The notes below the pieces were generated by a model. The model ran no database searches. It saw only the letters and a list, made by a program, of their open reading frames with translations, and was not told the DNA's origin. From assembly GCF_019219065.1 (NCBI RefSeq), contig NZ_JAHUWK010000002.1, positions 620,001-684,000 of the forward strand: 64,000 nucleotides of DNA, given 5' to 3'. The translations under genes were made by a program, and so were the position numbers. Source of the stretch: Duganella sp. sic0402. GTDB taxonomy: Bacteria > Pseudomonadota > Gammaproteobacteria > Burkholderiales > Burkholderiaceae_D. The stretch's first letter is position 1, and each line of letters begins with the position of its first letter. Shown one piece after another: positions 46,035-54,628 of this stretch.

Positions 46035-49000
46035 TCAGCAGAAATCACGGCTGGTGGTCGGCAACCTGCCCAGCAGGTGCGACATGTCCACCAGCCGTTT
46101 GGCAACCAGATGGCGTACCGTGCCCTCTTGCTGCCACACCCCATACACCCCCAGCAGCGGCGCGCTCAGCACTTCGCGCCGCTGCCGTTCCAATAGCGCT
46201 GGCCAGATGATGACGTTGACGTTGCCGGTTTCATCCTCCAGCGTCATGAAAATCACGCCCTTGGCGGTGCCCGGACGCTGCCGCACTGTGACCATGCCGC
46301 AGGCGCGCGCCAGCATCTTGTTGGCATAGGTATTCAGCACTTCGGCCGGCATGAAGCGGTGCTTCAGCAGCGTTTCGCGCAGCAGCGCCAGCGGGTGGCG
46401 GCGCAGGCTCAAGCCATGCGAACGGTAATCGCCGAGGATGTTTTCGCCTTCGCTGGGCGCCGGCAGCTGCGGCGTTTCCTCGTCCGGCATGGTGGGACGC
46501 AGCAAATCCTTGTCCGGCACCGCGCCGACCGCCTGCCATAGCGCCTGGCGCCGATGGCCGGACAGGCTGTGCAGCGCGTCGCCGCCGGCCAGCACCTGCA
46601 GCGCATGCCGGTCCAGGCTGGCCCGCCGCGCCAGGTCGGCGACGCTGGCGAACGGCCCGCTGGCGCGCGCGCGTTCGATCCGGTCTGCCGTCTCGGCGCT
46701 CATCCCCTTCAGCATATTCAGTCCCAGCCGCACCGCCGGCTGCCCGCGCTTGCCGGCCGGCTCTTCCAGCGAAGTTTCCCAGCCGCTGATGGTCACGTCA
46801 ATCTCGCGCACCACCACATCATGCCGCCTGGCGTCCTGCACCAGTTGCGACGGGCTGTAGAAACCCATCGGCTGGCTGTTCAGCAAAGAACACAGAAAAG
46901 CCGCCGGCTCGTGGCACTTGATCCACGAACTGGCATAGCTGAGCAACGCAAAACTGGCCGAGTGCGATTCGGGAAAGCCGTATTCGCCAAAGCCCTTGAT
47001 CTGCTCGAAAATTGCCTTGGCAAACTTGAGGTCATAGCCACGATCCGTCATACCATTGACGATGCGATCATGGTAATGATCAACCCCGCCTTTGCGCTTC
47101 CAGGCCGCCATGGCGCGCCGCAACTTATCGGCCTCGCCTTCGGTAAAACCGGCCGCGATCATGGCGATCTGCATCACCTGTTCCTGAAAAATCGGCACGC
47201 CCAAAGTGCGGCCCAGTGCCACCTCCAGCCCCTTCGGACAATCAACTTTTTGTCGCCCCATGCGCCGTTGCAGATAGGGATGGACCATGCCGCCCTGTAT
47301 CGGCCCCGGCCGCACAATCGCCACTTCGACCACCAGATCGTAAAACTCCCTGGGCCGCAGGCGCGGCAGCATGCTCATCTGTGCGCGCGATTCAATCTGG
47401 AACACGCCGATGGTATCGGCTTCGCAGATCATTTTGTAGGTTGCCGGGTCTTCAGGCGGAATATCATAAATGCCGATGGCGCTGCCATGCCGCGCACTGA
47501 CCAGCGCCAGCGCGCGCCGCAAGGCCGACAACATGCCAAGCGCCAGCACATCCACTTTCATCAATCCCAATTCCTCCAGATCATCCTTATCCCATTGAAT
47601 GACATGGCGCCCTTCCATGCTCGCAGCCTCGACAGGAACCAGCCGTGTCAGCTTTTCGTGCGAGATCACAAAACCGCCAGGGTGCTGCGACAGGTGGCGT
47701 GGAAAACTCAGCAGTGCAATCGCCAGCGCAGCCCATTGCTGCGCCAATTGCGACCCGGGATCCAGTCCACACTCAGCAAGCCGCTCCACCAGATCATGCT
47801 TGCTGTCGAACCAGCGTTGCGACTTGCAGACTTTCTCGACAATCGCCAGGTCAACGCCCAGGGCCTTGCCGCTATCCCGTAGCGCACTCTTGGGCCGATA
47901 GCTGATCACCACGGCAGCCAGTGCTGCGCGGTCACGGCCATACTTTTCGTAGATGTATTGAATGACTTCTTCGCGCCGCTGGTGCTCAAAGTCCACGTCG
48001 ATATCGGGCGGCTCGTTGCGCTCCCGTGAAATGAACCGCCCCATCAGCAAGGTGCCGCGCGCGGGGTCCACCGCCGTCACGCCCAGGGCATAGCAAACCG
48101 CCGAATTGGCGGCCGAACCTCGCCCCTGGCAAAGGATGCCTTGCAAGCGCGCAAACTTCACGATGTCATACACGGTGAGGAAATAAGATTCGTATTCCAG
48201 GTCGGCAATCAGCGTCAGCTCCGCTTCAATTTGCGTGCGGACATTTTCGGGAGCGCCTTGCGGCCAGCGGCGCAACACGCCGAGTTCAACTTCCTGCCGC
48301 AGATAACTGGCCGGGGTGTGGCCGGCCGGTATCATCTCCTTCGGGTAGTGGTAACGCAATTCGGTCAGGTTGAACTTGCATTGCAGTGCGATGCTCAGCG
48401 TCTCGGCCAGGGCCGCTGGCGGGTACAGATTGGCCAGCTGCACGCGCGGCCGCAGATGCTGCTCGGCGTTCTGCGCCAGCGCGTAGCCGCACTCGCCTAC
48501 CGGCTTGCCGGCGCGGATCGCCGCCAGCGTATCCAGCATCGGCTTGCGCGAACGCACATGCATGCAGACGTGGCCGACCGCAGCCACCCGCATCCGATGC
48601 TGCGAGGCGACCTCGGCAATACTGATCCGGTGCGCTTCATCAAAGGAGCGCAACAGCAGATTCAGCCCCATCCAGGCGCGGCCCGGAAAGCTTGCCTCCA
48701 TCCACGCGGCCTGCGTGTGCAGCTGATCGACATCCTCGGGACGGTAAGCGGGATATTCGGGCAGCAGGATCAGCAGGCAATCCGGCAATCCCTTCAGATG
48801 CGCAAACTCGGGCGGTGGCGACGCCAGATCGGCCGGTGTCAGCAGATAGCTGCCCTTGGCCACGCGGTTGCGCCCTATGGTGATCAGCTCGCACAGATTG
48901 CCGTAGCCATTCTTGTTGCTGGCCAGCGCCACCAGGGACAAGCCTGGACTGCCATCCGGATTGGTCAGCCGGAAATAGCTGCCGATAATCAGCGGCAGCC

Positions 49001-49202
49001 CGGCTTCCTTGGCGGCGGCGTGAGCACGCACTACACCGGCCAGCGAGCATTCATCGGTGATGGCCAGCGCGGCATACTCCAGCTGCCGCGCACGCGCAAC
49101 CAGCTCCTCGGCGCGCGAAGCACCTTGCAGGAACGAGAAATTGGACAAGCAGAACAGCTCGGCATAAGCCGGCAGCCCCGCAGCGGGAGTGATGGAACGC
49201 AT
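46035..49202 (-). CDS. dnaE2: Error-prone DNA polymerase DnaE2 (ImuC)
   Basis: A 1055-residue C-family polymerase shorter than DnaE, as for the SOS-induced mutagenic paralogue. The N-terminal PHP domain opens with YAELFCLSNFSFLQGASRAEELV; catalytic palm motifs PDIDVDFEHQRREEVI and GRGSAANSAVCYALG are present. The OB-fold at the C-terminus reads FMTLEDETGNVNVIIWPAL. A perfect LexA box sits nine bases upstream of the ATG. imuA and imuB, usually its partners, are not in the window. Confidence 0.96.
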   Translation of the reverse strand: MRSITPAAGLPAYAELFCLSNFSFLQGASRAEELVARARQLEYAALAITDECSLAGVVRAHAAAKEAGLPLIIGSYFRLTNPDGSPGLSLVALASNKNGYGNLCELITIGRNRVAKGSYLLTPADLASPPPEFAHLKGLPDCLLILLPEYPAYRPEDVDQLHTQAAWMEASFPGRAWMGLNLLLRSFDEAHRISIAEVASQHRMRVAAVGHVCMHVRSRKPMLDTLAAIRAGKPVGECGYALAQNAEQHLRPRVQLANLYPPAALAETLSIALQCKFNLTELRYHYPKEMIPAGHTPASYLRQEVELGVLRRWPQGAPENVRTQIEAELTLIADLEYESYFLTVYDIVKFARLQGILCQGRGSAANSAVCYALGVTAVDPARGTLLMGRFISRERNEPPDIDVDFEHQRREEVIQYIYEKYGRDRAALAAVVISYRPKSALRDSGKALGVDLAIVEKVCKSQRWFDSKHDLVERLAECGLDPGSQLAQQWAALAIALLSFPRHLSQHPGGFVISHEKLTRLVPVEAASMEGRHVIQWDKDDLEELGLMKVDVLALGMLSALRRALALVSARHGSAIGIYDIPPEDPATYKMICEADTIGVFQIESRAQMSMLPRLRPREFYDLVVEVAIVRPGPIQGGMVHPYLQRRMGRQKVDCPKGLEVALGRTLGVPIFQEQVMQIAMIAAGFTEGEADKLRRAMAAWKRKGGVDHYHDRIVNGMTDRGYDLKFAKAIFEQIKGFGEYGFPESHSASFALLSYASSWIKCHEPAAFLCSLLNSQPMGFYSPSQLVQDARRHDVVVREIDVTISGWETSLEEPAGKRGQPAVRLGLNMLKGMSAETADRIERARASGPFASVADLARRASLDRHALQVLAGGDALHSLSGHRRQALWQAVGAVPDKDLLRPTMPDEETPQLPAPSEGENILGDYRSHGLSLRRHPLALLRETLLKHRFMPAEVLNTYANKMLARACGMVTVRQRPGTAKGVIFMTLEDETGNVNVIIWPALLERQRREVLSAPLLGVYGVWQQEGTVRHLVAKRLVDMSHLLGRLPTTSRDFC

Positions 49203-49210
49203 GGCAAATA

Positions 49211-49226
49211 CTGTGTTTTTATACAG
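49211..49226. promoter_or_regulatory. LexA (SOS) box in front of dnaE2
   Basis: CTGTGTTTTTATACAG fits the CTGT-N8-ACAG consensus exactly. It lies eight bases upstream of the dnaE2 start and in the divergent intergenic region with the TonB receptor at 49476. Confidence 0.88.
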
Positions 49227-49475
49227 TATACCACACCTACTTTCCGCAAAGACTCAAGGTGCAGCTCGGCGCGCCCTGCAAACTGCACGCGGAATTCCTC
49301 GATGAAAGTATTTTAATCGGCGGGAAAACCGAGTTTGCGTAGTGCTACGTAGGAGGAACTTGGCGTTGGCGCGTGCAAACAACACAAAAGAGTGTTTGCA
49401 TGGGAAAGTGATACAAAAACGTCTATCCATATGAAATATTTGCATAGAATTAAATTTTTCATGGGAGAGACCAAC

Positions 49476-51860
49476 GTGTTCAAAATAAAAACTTTACGCA
49501 AAGCCGTCCTGGTCAGCTTGTACGGCGCCAGCGCTGTTGCCATCACTCCAATCACTTACGCGCAGACCGATAACACCATGCAATCAGTCAGCGTGGTCGG
49601 ATCGCGCCGCGCGACCAGCTCGGCCACCGACACCGTGGTGCCGGTCGACGTCATCCCTATGACCAAGGCAGGCGAATCCGGCGGCCAGTTCGACCTGGCG
49701 CAGACGCTGACCTATGTGTCGCCATCGTTCAACTCGACCCGCCAGACCGGTTCCGACGGCGCCGACCTGGTCGACTCCGCCGCATTGCGCGGCTTGGGCT
49801 CGGATCAGACGCTGGTGCTGGTCAACGGCAAGCGCCGCCACACCACCGCACTGGTCAACCTGTTCGGCGCGCGCAACCGCGGCAACACCGGCACCGACAT
49901 GAATGCGATTCCGATGCTGGCGATCAAGGACGTGCAAGTGCTGCGTGACGGCGCAGCTGCACAGTATGGCTCGGACGCCATCGCCGGCGTGATGGACATC
50001 GGCCTGAAAAAATCCAAAGGCTGCGAAGCGGTCACCGGCTATAGCCAATATAGCGAAGGCGATGGCAAGAACTGGCTGGCCTCGGCCTACTGCGGCTTCG
50101 ACATCGGCAACAACGGCGTGCTCGGCATCACCGGCGAATACCTCGACCGTGGCCGCTCCAACCGGGCCGACGCCGGCAACCCGCGCACCATCGGCGACAG
50201 CAAGACCGAGAACCAGACCATTTACCTGAACGGCGAACTGCCGACCACCGGCAGCGGCCGGCTGTACTTCACCGCTGGCGCGCAAAAGCGCGACGCCTCA
50301 TCCGGCGCCTGGGCGCGCGAAGGCCTGGGCAGCGACGATATCCCGTCGCGCAATTCGGCCGCGATGTATCCGAACGGCTTCGTGCCCTTCATCAACGCCA
50401 GGATTGACGACTACTACGCCATCCTCGGCCACCGCAACCAGATCGGCCTGTGGAATATGGACTTGTCGCAAACCTACGGCAAGAACAAGATGATCTACGA
50501 CATCAGCAACACGCTGAACGCGTCGATCGCCAACAAGGACCTGCTGGCCGGCGGCAAGGGCATCAGCCCGAGCAGCTTCAACGCCGGCGGTTTCTCGTTT
50601 GAGCAGCTGACCACCAACCTCGACTTCAACCGTTACTTCGACGGCGCAGTGGGCCTGGGCCTGAACGTCGCCTTCGGCGGCGAATACCGTCACGAGAACT
50701 ACAAGATCTACGCCGGCGAAGCTGGTTCGTATATCGATGCCGACGGCCTCGGCGTCGGCGGCAATGCCGGCAGCCAGGGCTTTCCCGGCTTCCAGCCTGC
50801 CGACCAGGTCAACGCCAACCGTCATAGCACCGCCGCCTATCTCGACCTGGAAGCAGACCTGACGGATGCCGTCAAGGCACAGGGCGCAGTCCGCTACGAG
50901 AAGTACAGCGACTTCGGCTCGACCACCACCGGTAAGCTGGCCGGCAGCTGGCGCGTGGCGCCTGGCGTGCTGTTGCGCGGTTCGGCGTCGACCGGCTTCC
51001 GCGCGCCGTCGCTGCAGCAGATGTATTTCTCGTCGACCTTCACCGACTTCATCGGCGGCGTCCCGACCGACATCGTGCTGGCACCGAACAATAGCGCGGT
51101 CACCAACCTGGCAGGCATTCCCAAGCTGACCAAGGAAAAGTCGACCAGCTACACGCTGGGCGCCACCTGGACGCCAACGCAAGCGCTATCCGTCACCGCC
51201 GACCTGTACCAGATCAAGATCAAGGACCGCATCGTGCTGTCCGGCCGCTTTGACGAGGTCAACTATCCGGACCTGGCGACCAAGCTGGCGACGCTGGGCG
51301 TGGGCCAGGCGCAATTCTTCGTCAACTCGGTTGACACCAAGACCCGTGGCCTGGACCTGACCGCATCGCACAAAGCCACGTTTGGCGCGGACAAGCTCAA
51401 CACCTTCCTGGCGCTCAACGTCAGCAAGACCGAAGTGACCGGCATTCACGCGCCGGCCTCGCTGAAAGGCTATGAGGATGTGCTGCTGTCCGAGAAAGAA
51501 CGCCTGTACATCGAGCAAGGCGCGCCGCGCTCGAAGGCGACGCTGGGCTTCGATTACACGCACGGCGCATGGGGCACCGACCTGAAGATCATCCACTTCG
51601 GTCCGCAGACGCTGGGCACTTACAGCGGCACTGCGGGGGGCGTGGCCAACCAGCACTACGATGCGAAGACATCGGCTGACCTGGCGTTCACCTACAGCAT
51701 CAACAAGAACATGAAGTTCACCTTCGGTGGCAACAACATCTTCAACGTCAAGCCGACCAGGCAGAATCCGGATGAAACCGACAACGGCTTCAAATACGAG
51801 TCAGTGCAATTCGGCCTGAACGGTGCGTCCTACTTCGGCCGCCTGTACGTGAAGTTCTAA
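49476..51860 (+). CDS. TonB-dependent receptor, third copy
   Basis: A receptor of about 794 residues. I prefer the GTG at 49476: GGGAGAG lies six bases upstream, and it opens directly onto the signal peptide (KIKTLRKAVLVSLYGASAVAITPITYAQ); ATG codons at 49461 and 49392 are alternatives. The plug has SVVGSRRATSSATDTVVPVDV, LNQ-like DSAALRGLGSDQTLVLVNGKRRHTTALVN and DGAAAQYGSDAIAGVMDIG, the pattern of receptors with the DGAAAQYGSDAIAGV element. It ends SYFGRLYVKF. No STN domain. The ligand is unknown. Confidence 0.87.
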   Translation: MFKIKTLRKAVLVSLYGASAVAITPITYAQTDNTMQSVSVVGSRRATSSATDTVVPVDVIPMTKAGESGGQFDLAQTLTYVSPSFNSTRQTGSDGADLVDSAALRGLGSDQTLVLVNGKRRHTTALVNLFGARNRGNTGTDMNAIPMLAIKDVQVLRDGAAAQYGSDAIAGVMDIGLKKSKGCEAVTGYSQYSEGDGKNWLASAYCGFDIGNNGVLGITGEYLDRGRSNRADAGNPRTIGDSKTENQTIYLNGELPTTGSGRLYFTAGAQKRDASSGAWAREGLGSDDIPSRNSAAMYPNGFVPFINARIDDYYAILGHRNQIGLWNMDLSQTYGKNKMIYDISNTLNASIANKDLLAGGKGISPSSFNAGGFSFEQLTTNLDFNRYFDGAVGLGLNVAFGGEYRHENYKIYAGEAGSYIDADGLGVGGNAGSQGFPGFQPADQVNANRHSTAAYLDLEADLTDAVKAQGAVRYEKYSDFGSTTTGKLAGSWRVAPGVLLRGSASTGFRAPSLQQMYFSSTFTDFIGGVPTDIVLAPNNSAVTNLAGIPKLTKEKSTSYTLGATWTPTQALSVTADLYQIKIKDRIVLSGRFDEVNYPDLATKLATLGVGQAQFFVNSVDTKTRGLDLTASHKATFGADKLNTFLALNVSKTEVTGIHAPASLKGYEDVLLSEKERLYIEQGAPRSKATLGFDYTHGAWGTDLKIIHFGPQTLGTYSGTAGGVANQHYDAKTSADLAFTYSINKNMKFTFGGNNIFNVKPTRQNPDETDNGFKYESVQFGLNGASYFGRLYVKF

Positions 51861-51869
51861 GCTACATCA

Positions 51870-51894
51870 ATTGTGCCCGCTTGACGGGCACAAT
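51870..51894. terminator. Perfect 10-base-pair stem-loop after the TonB receptor
   Basis: ATTGTGCCCG and CGGGCACAAT pair perfectly around the loop CTTGA, nine bases after the receptor stop. No T tract follows, so it is either a Rho-dependent/terminal hairpin or an mRNA-stabilising stem. Confidence 0.6.
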
Positions 51895-51917
51895 CGGCGA
51901 GGCATACGATCCTGGTG

Positions 51918-52241
51918 ATGGAAACCAGGATCGCAAAACTTGAGGAACTCGTCGAGGACGCCAGGCAAAGGCTGGCGAAACTTGAGGAATTCGCTACCGA
52001 TGCAAAGCACAGATTGGTGCGCCTGGAGGAAAATCTTCATGTGTTTCAGGTAGATATGCACAAAGGTTTCGCCGACATGATCAAATGGGTGGTCGGCACT
52101 GCCATCGTACTGGGCGGCTCGGGAATTACCGTGATTACTTTTGTGCTCAACAACGCGACGCCGAAAGCAGCGCCGCCCGCGCCATTGCCGCCGGTCGTCA
52201 TCTACACCCAACCAGCCCCGCCAGCCCAGTCAAAGATGTAA
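51918..52241 (+). CDS. Small coiled-coil membrane protein
   Basis: A 107-residue protein: an N-terminal coiled coil (IAKLEELVEDARQRLAKLEEFATDAKHRLVRLEE with heptad leucines), a transmembrane helix (IKWVVGTAIVLGGSGITVITFVL) and a short proline-rich tail. It looks like a bitopic membrane protein akin to phage hemolysin XhlA-type or DUF1515-type small proteins. A GTG at 51915 is an alternative start. Function unknown. Confidence 0.7.
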   Translation: METRIAKLEELVEDARQRLAKLEEFATDAKHRLVRLEENLHVFQVDMHKGFADMIKWVVGTAIVLGGSGITVITFVLNNATPKAAPPAPLPPVVIYTQPAPPAQSKM

Positions 52242-52323
52242 CGTTTTCTTACATCTCGCTAACTTAACCCAACGCCAGCGCGGTCTACACTTCATTGTCT
52301 TTATTTTCGGCAATGGAGTTCCT

Positions 52324-52806
52324 ATGCGCCGCGCATTCACCCTGATGTTATTCCTGTCCATGCTGCAAGGCGCGCTCGCCTGGGCGGCGCTGGGCAGCAG
52401 CCCGTCCAATTTCAGCAACGCCAACACGCAGACCAGGCTGGCGGCGCGCAGCCTGGCGGCCAGCACCACGACCAACAGCACCAGCGCCGAAGCACCGGTC
52501 TACACCGTCAGCCAGTCCACGCTCGACAGCGGCACCATCGTGCGTGAGTATATGGACGCGAGCGGCATGGTGTTCGCCGTCAGCTGGAAAGGCCCTACCC
52601 TGCCCGACTTGCGTACCCTGCTCGGCGATAAATTCACGGTCATGACCAGCAACGCCGCCAAGCGGCCGAAAGCCGGCCACTCGCAACTGGCGGTCGAACA
52701 GTCCGACGTCGTCATCATCTCCAACGGCCATATGCGCGCGTTTGCCGGACAAGCCTGGATACCCAGCGCGCTGCCAGCCGGCTTCGACACCTCCACCATA
52801 GAATAA
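52324..52806 (+). CDS. DUF2844 secreted protein
   Basis: A 160-residue protein: signal peptide (MLFLSMLQGALAWAAL) then YTVSQSTLDSGTIVREYMDASGMVFAVSWKGPTLPDLRTLLGDKF, the DUF2844 core. GGAG sits seven bases before the ATG. It lies 13 bases upstream of a DUF3443 gene, the usual partner in Betaproteobacteria. No reaction is known. Confidence 0.85.
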   Translation: MRRAFTLMLFLSMLQGALAWAALGSSPSNFSNANTQTRLAARSLAASTTTNSTSAEAPVYTVSQSTLDSGTIVREYMDASGMVFAVSWKGPTLPDLRTLLGDKFTVMTSNAAKRPKAGHSQLAVEQSDVVIISNGHMRAFAGQAWIPSALPAGFDTSTIE

Positions 52807-52819
52807 CAAGGAAGTCTGC

Positions 52820-54541
52820 ATGAAATATTCCCACCTGGCAGGCGCATTGCTGTGCCTGGCGCTGGCTGCTTGCGGTGGCGGCGGCTCGTCGTCCACCAGC
52901 AGCACGACCAGTAGCACCATGTCCTCTGAAGCGATGACCACCGCCACGCCGGTCGTCAGCATCAGCGCTACGCCAACCGCCACCACCACCGGCCAGGTCA
53001 TCACGCTGAGCTGGAGCGTCAGCAATCCCACCGGCAGTAGCTGCACTGCCTCCGGCGCCTGGAGCGGTACCCTGGCCACCAGCGGCACGCAGACTGTCAC
53101 CGCCGGTTCCGCCGGCACGGCCAACTACACCCTGACTTGCGGCAGCGTCAGCAACACCGCCGTGGTCACCGTCAGTACCCCGCCGCCGACACCGACCGTC
53201 AGCCTGACGCTGGCGCCGGCGAATATCACCACCGCCCAGACCAGCGTGCTCAGCTGGTCCTCGGCCAACGCCAGCAGCTGCACGGCGAGTGGCGCATGGA
53301 GCGGCAGCAAGGCTACGTCGGGATCGGTGACTGTCACGCCATCGGCTTCCGGCAATTTCACCTACAGCCTGGCCTGCACTGGCGATGGCGGCACGGCCAG
53401 CGGCAGCGCCGCGCTCAGCGTCACCGCGCCGCTCAGCAACAGCACCGCCATCCTGGTGGACAGCGGCCCGAGCGGCGTCAGCGGCGTCATCAATGTGCCG
53501 TATGTCAGCGTCACCGTCTGCCGTCCCGGCACCACCACCTGCCAGACCATCGATCACGTCCTGCTGGACACCGGCTCCTACGGCCTGCGCCTGCTGGCCA
53601 GCCAGATGAGTTCGACACTGGCGCTGCCGGCCGTCACCACCGCCTCCGGCGCAGACGCCGGCGAGTGCGGCAAGTTCATCAGCGGCTACACCTGGGGCGC
53701 GGTGCGCCAGGCCGATGTCAAAATGGCCGATGAAGTGGCGTCCGGCATTTCCATCCAGGTGATAGGCGACAGCGGCGCCAGCTACGCCAACACCCCCTCG
53801 ACGTGCAGCAGCGCCGGCACCAACCTGGGCGCGCTGTCATCAATCGGCGCCAAGGGCATACTCGGCGTCGGCATGTTCAAGCAGGATTGCGGCACGGCCT
53901 GCGCCAACGCCGCCATCAGTGGCGTCTACTATGCTTGCGCCAGCGGCAGCTGCACCGCCAGCGCCATGCCGCTATCCAGGCAGATCAGCAATCCGGTGGC
54001 CGCCTTCGCCACCAACAACAACGGATTGATGATCACCATGCCCGGCGTCGGCGCCAGCGGCCTGACCTCGGTCAGCGGCACGCTGGTATTCGGCGTCAAC
54101 ACGCAGACCAACAACACCATCGCCAGCGAAACCATCTTCAAGGCCAACAGCAGCGGCGACTTCACCACCACCTACAAAGGCAAGGCCTACACCGCCAGCT
54201 TTATCGACAGCGGCTCGAACGGCTACTTCTTCAGCGACAGCACCATCCGCCAGTGCTCGGGCGGCGACTTCTACTGCCCGGCTGCCACATTGTCGCTGAC
54301 CGCCACCAACAGCGCCGCCGACGGCAGCGCCAGCGGCGATGTCAGCTTCAATGTGGTCAATCTGGTGGGCCTGGCCTCGACCATCACGGCAGCCCAGGTC
54401 GGCGGCACGCTGGGCAGCAGCAGCGTCTCGTCCAGCACGTATTTTGACTGGGGCATGCCGTTCTTCTATGGCCGCCGCGTGTTTGTGGTCATGGAGAACA
54501 ATACCGTGGCGGGCAAGACCGGACCTTATTGGGCTTACTGA
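52820..54541 (+). CDS. DUF3443 lipoprotein with Ig-like repeats and an aspartic-protease-like pair of motifs
   Basis: A 573-residue lipoprotein (lipobox LALAAC, followed by a Gly/Ser/Thr spacer). Two Ig-like repeats cover about residues 40-210, each with CTASGAWSG and a paired later Cys. The DUF3443 domain begins ILVDSGPSGVSGVINVPYVSVTVCRPGTTTCQTIDHVLLDTGSYGLRLLASQ and later has YTASFIDSGSNGYFFSDS. DTG in LLDTGSYGL and DSG in FIDSGSNGY are arranged like the paired active-site loops of pepsin-type aspartic proteases. The preceding DUF2844 gene is 13 bases upstream. Confidence 0.85.
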   Translation: MKYSHLAGALLCLALAACGGGGSSSTSSTTSSTMSSEAMTTATPVVSISATPTATTTGQVITLSWSVSNPTGSSCTASGAWSGTLATSGTQTVTAGSAGTANYTLTCGSVSNTAVVTVSTPPPTPTVSLTLAPANITTAQTSVLSWSSANASSCTASGAWSGSKATSGSVTVTPSASGNFTYSLACTGDGGTASGSAALSVTAPLSNSTAILVDSGPSGVSGVINVPYVSVTVCRPGTTTCQTIDHVLLDTGSYGLRLLASQMSSTLALPAVTTASGADAGECGKFISGYTWGAVRQADVKMADEVASGISIQVIGDSGASYANTPSTCSSAGTNLGALSSIGAKGILGVGMFKQDCGTACANAAISGVYYACASGSCTASAMPLSRQISNPVAAFATNNNGLMITMPGVGASGLTSVSGTLVFGVNTQTNNTIASETIFKANSSGDFTTTYKGKAYTASFIDSGSNGYFFSDSTIRQCSGGDFYCPAATLSLTATNSAADGSASGDVSFNVVNLVGLASTITAAQVGGTLGSSSVSSSTYFDWGMPFFYGRRVFVVMENNTVAGKTGPYWAY

Positions 54542-54559
54542 TAGCGGCACTGCTGACAA

Positions 54560-54593
54560 ATGTCATGGTGTTGTCACGATAAATAGCTAAAGT
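54560..54593 (+). promoter_or_regulatory. Pho-box-like promoter for the periplasmic nucleotidase
   Basis: ATGTCATGGTGTTGTCAC (54560-54577) holds both Pho repeats, TGTCAT and TGTCAC, at 11-base spacing and matches the 18-base consensus at 12 positions. TAAAGT at 54588-54593 follows after 10 bases and could be the -10. Start codon 54629. Confidence 0.65.
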
Positions 54594-54628
54594 CGCAACC
54601 TTGAATTTTCCCATTCTTTGAGGTTGCG

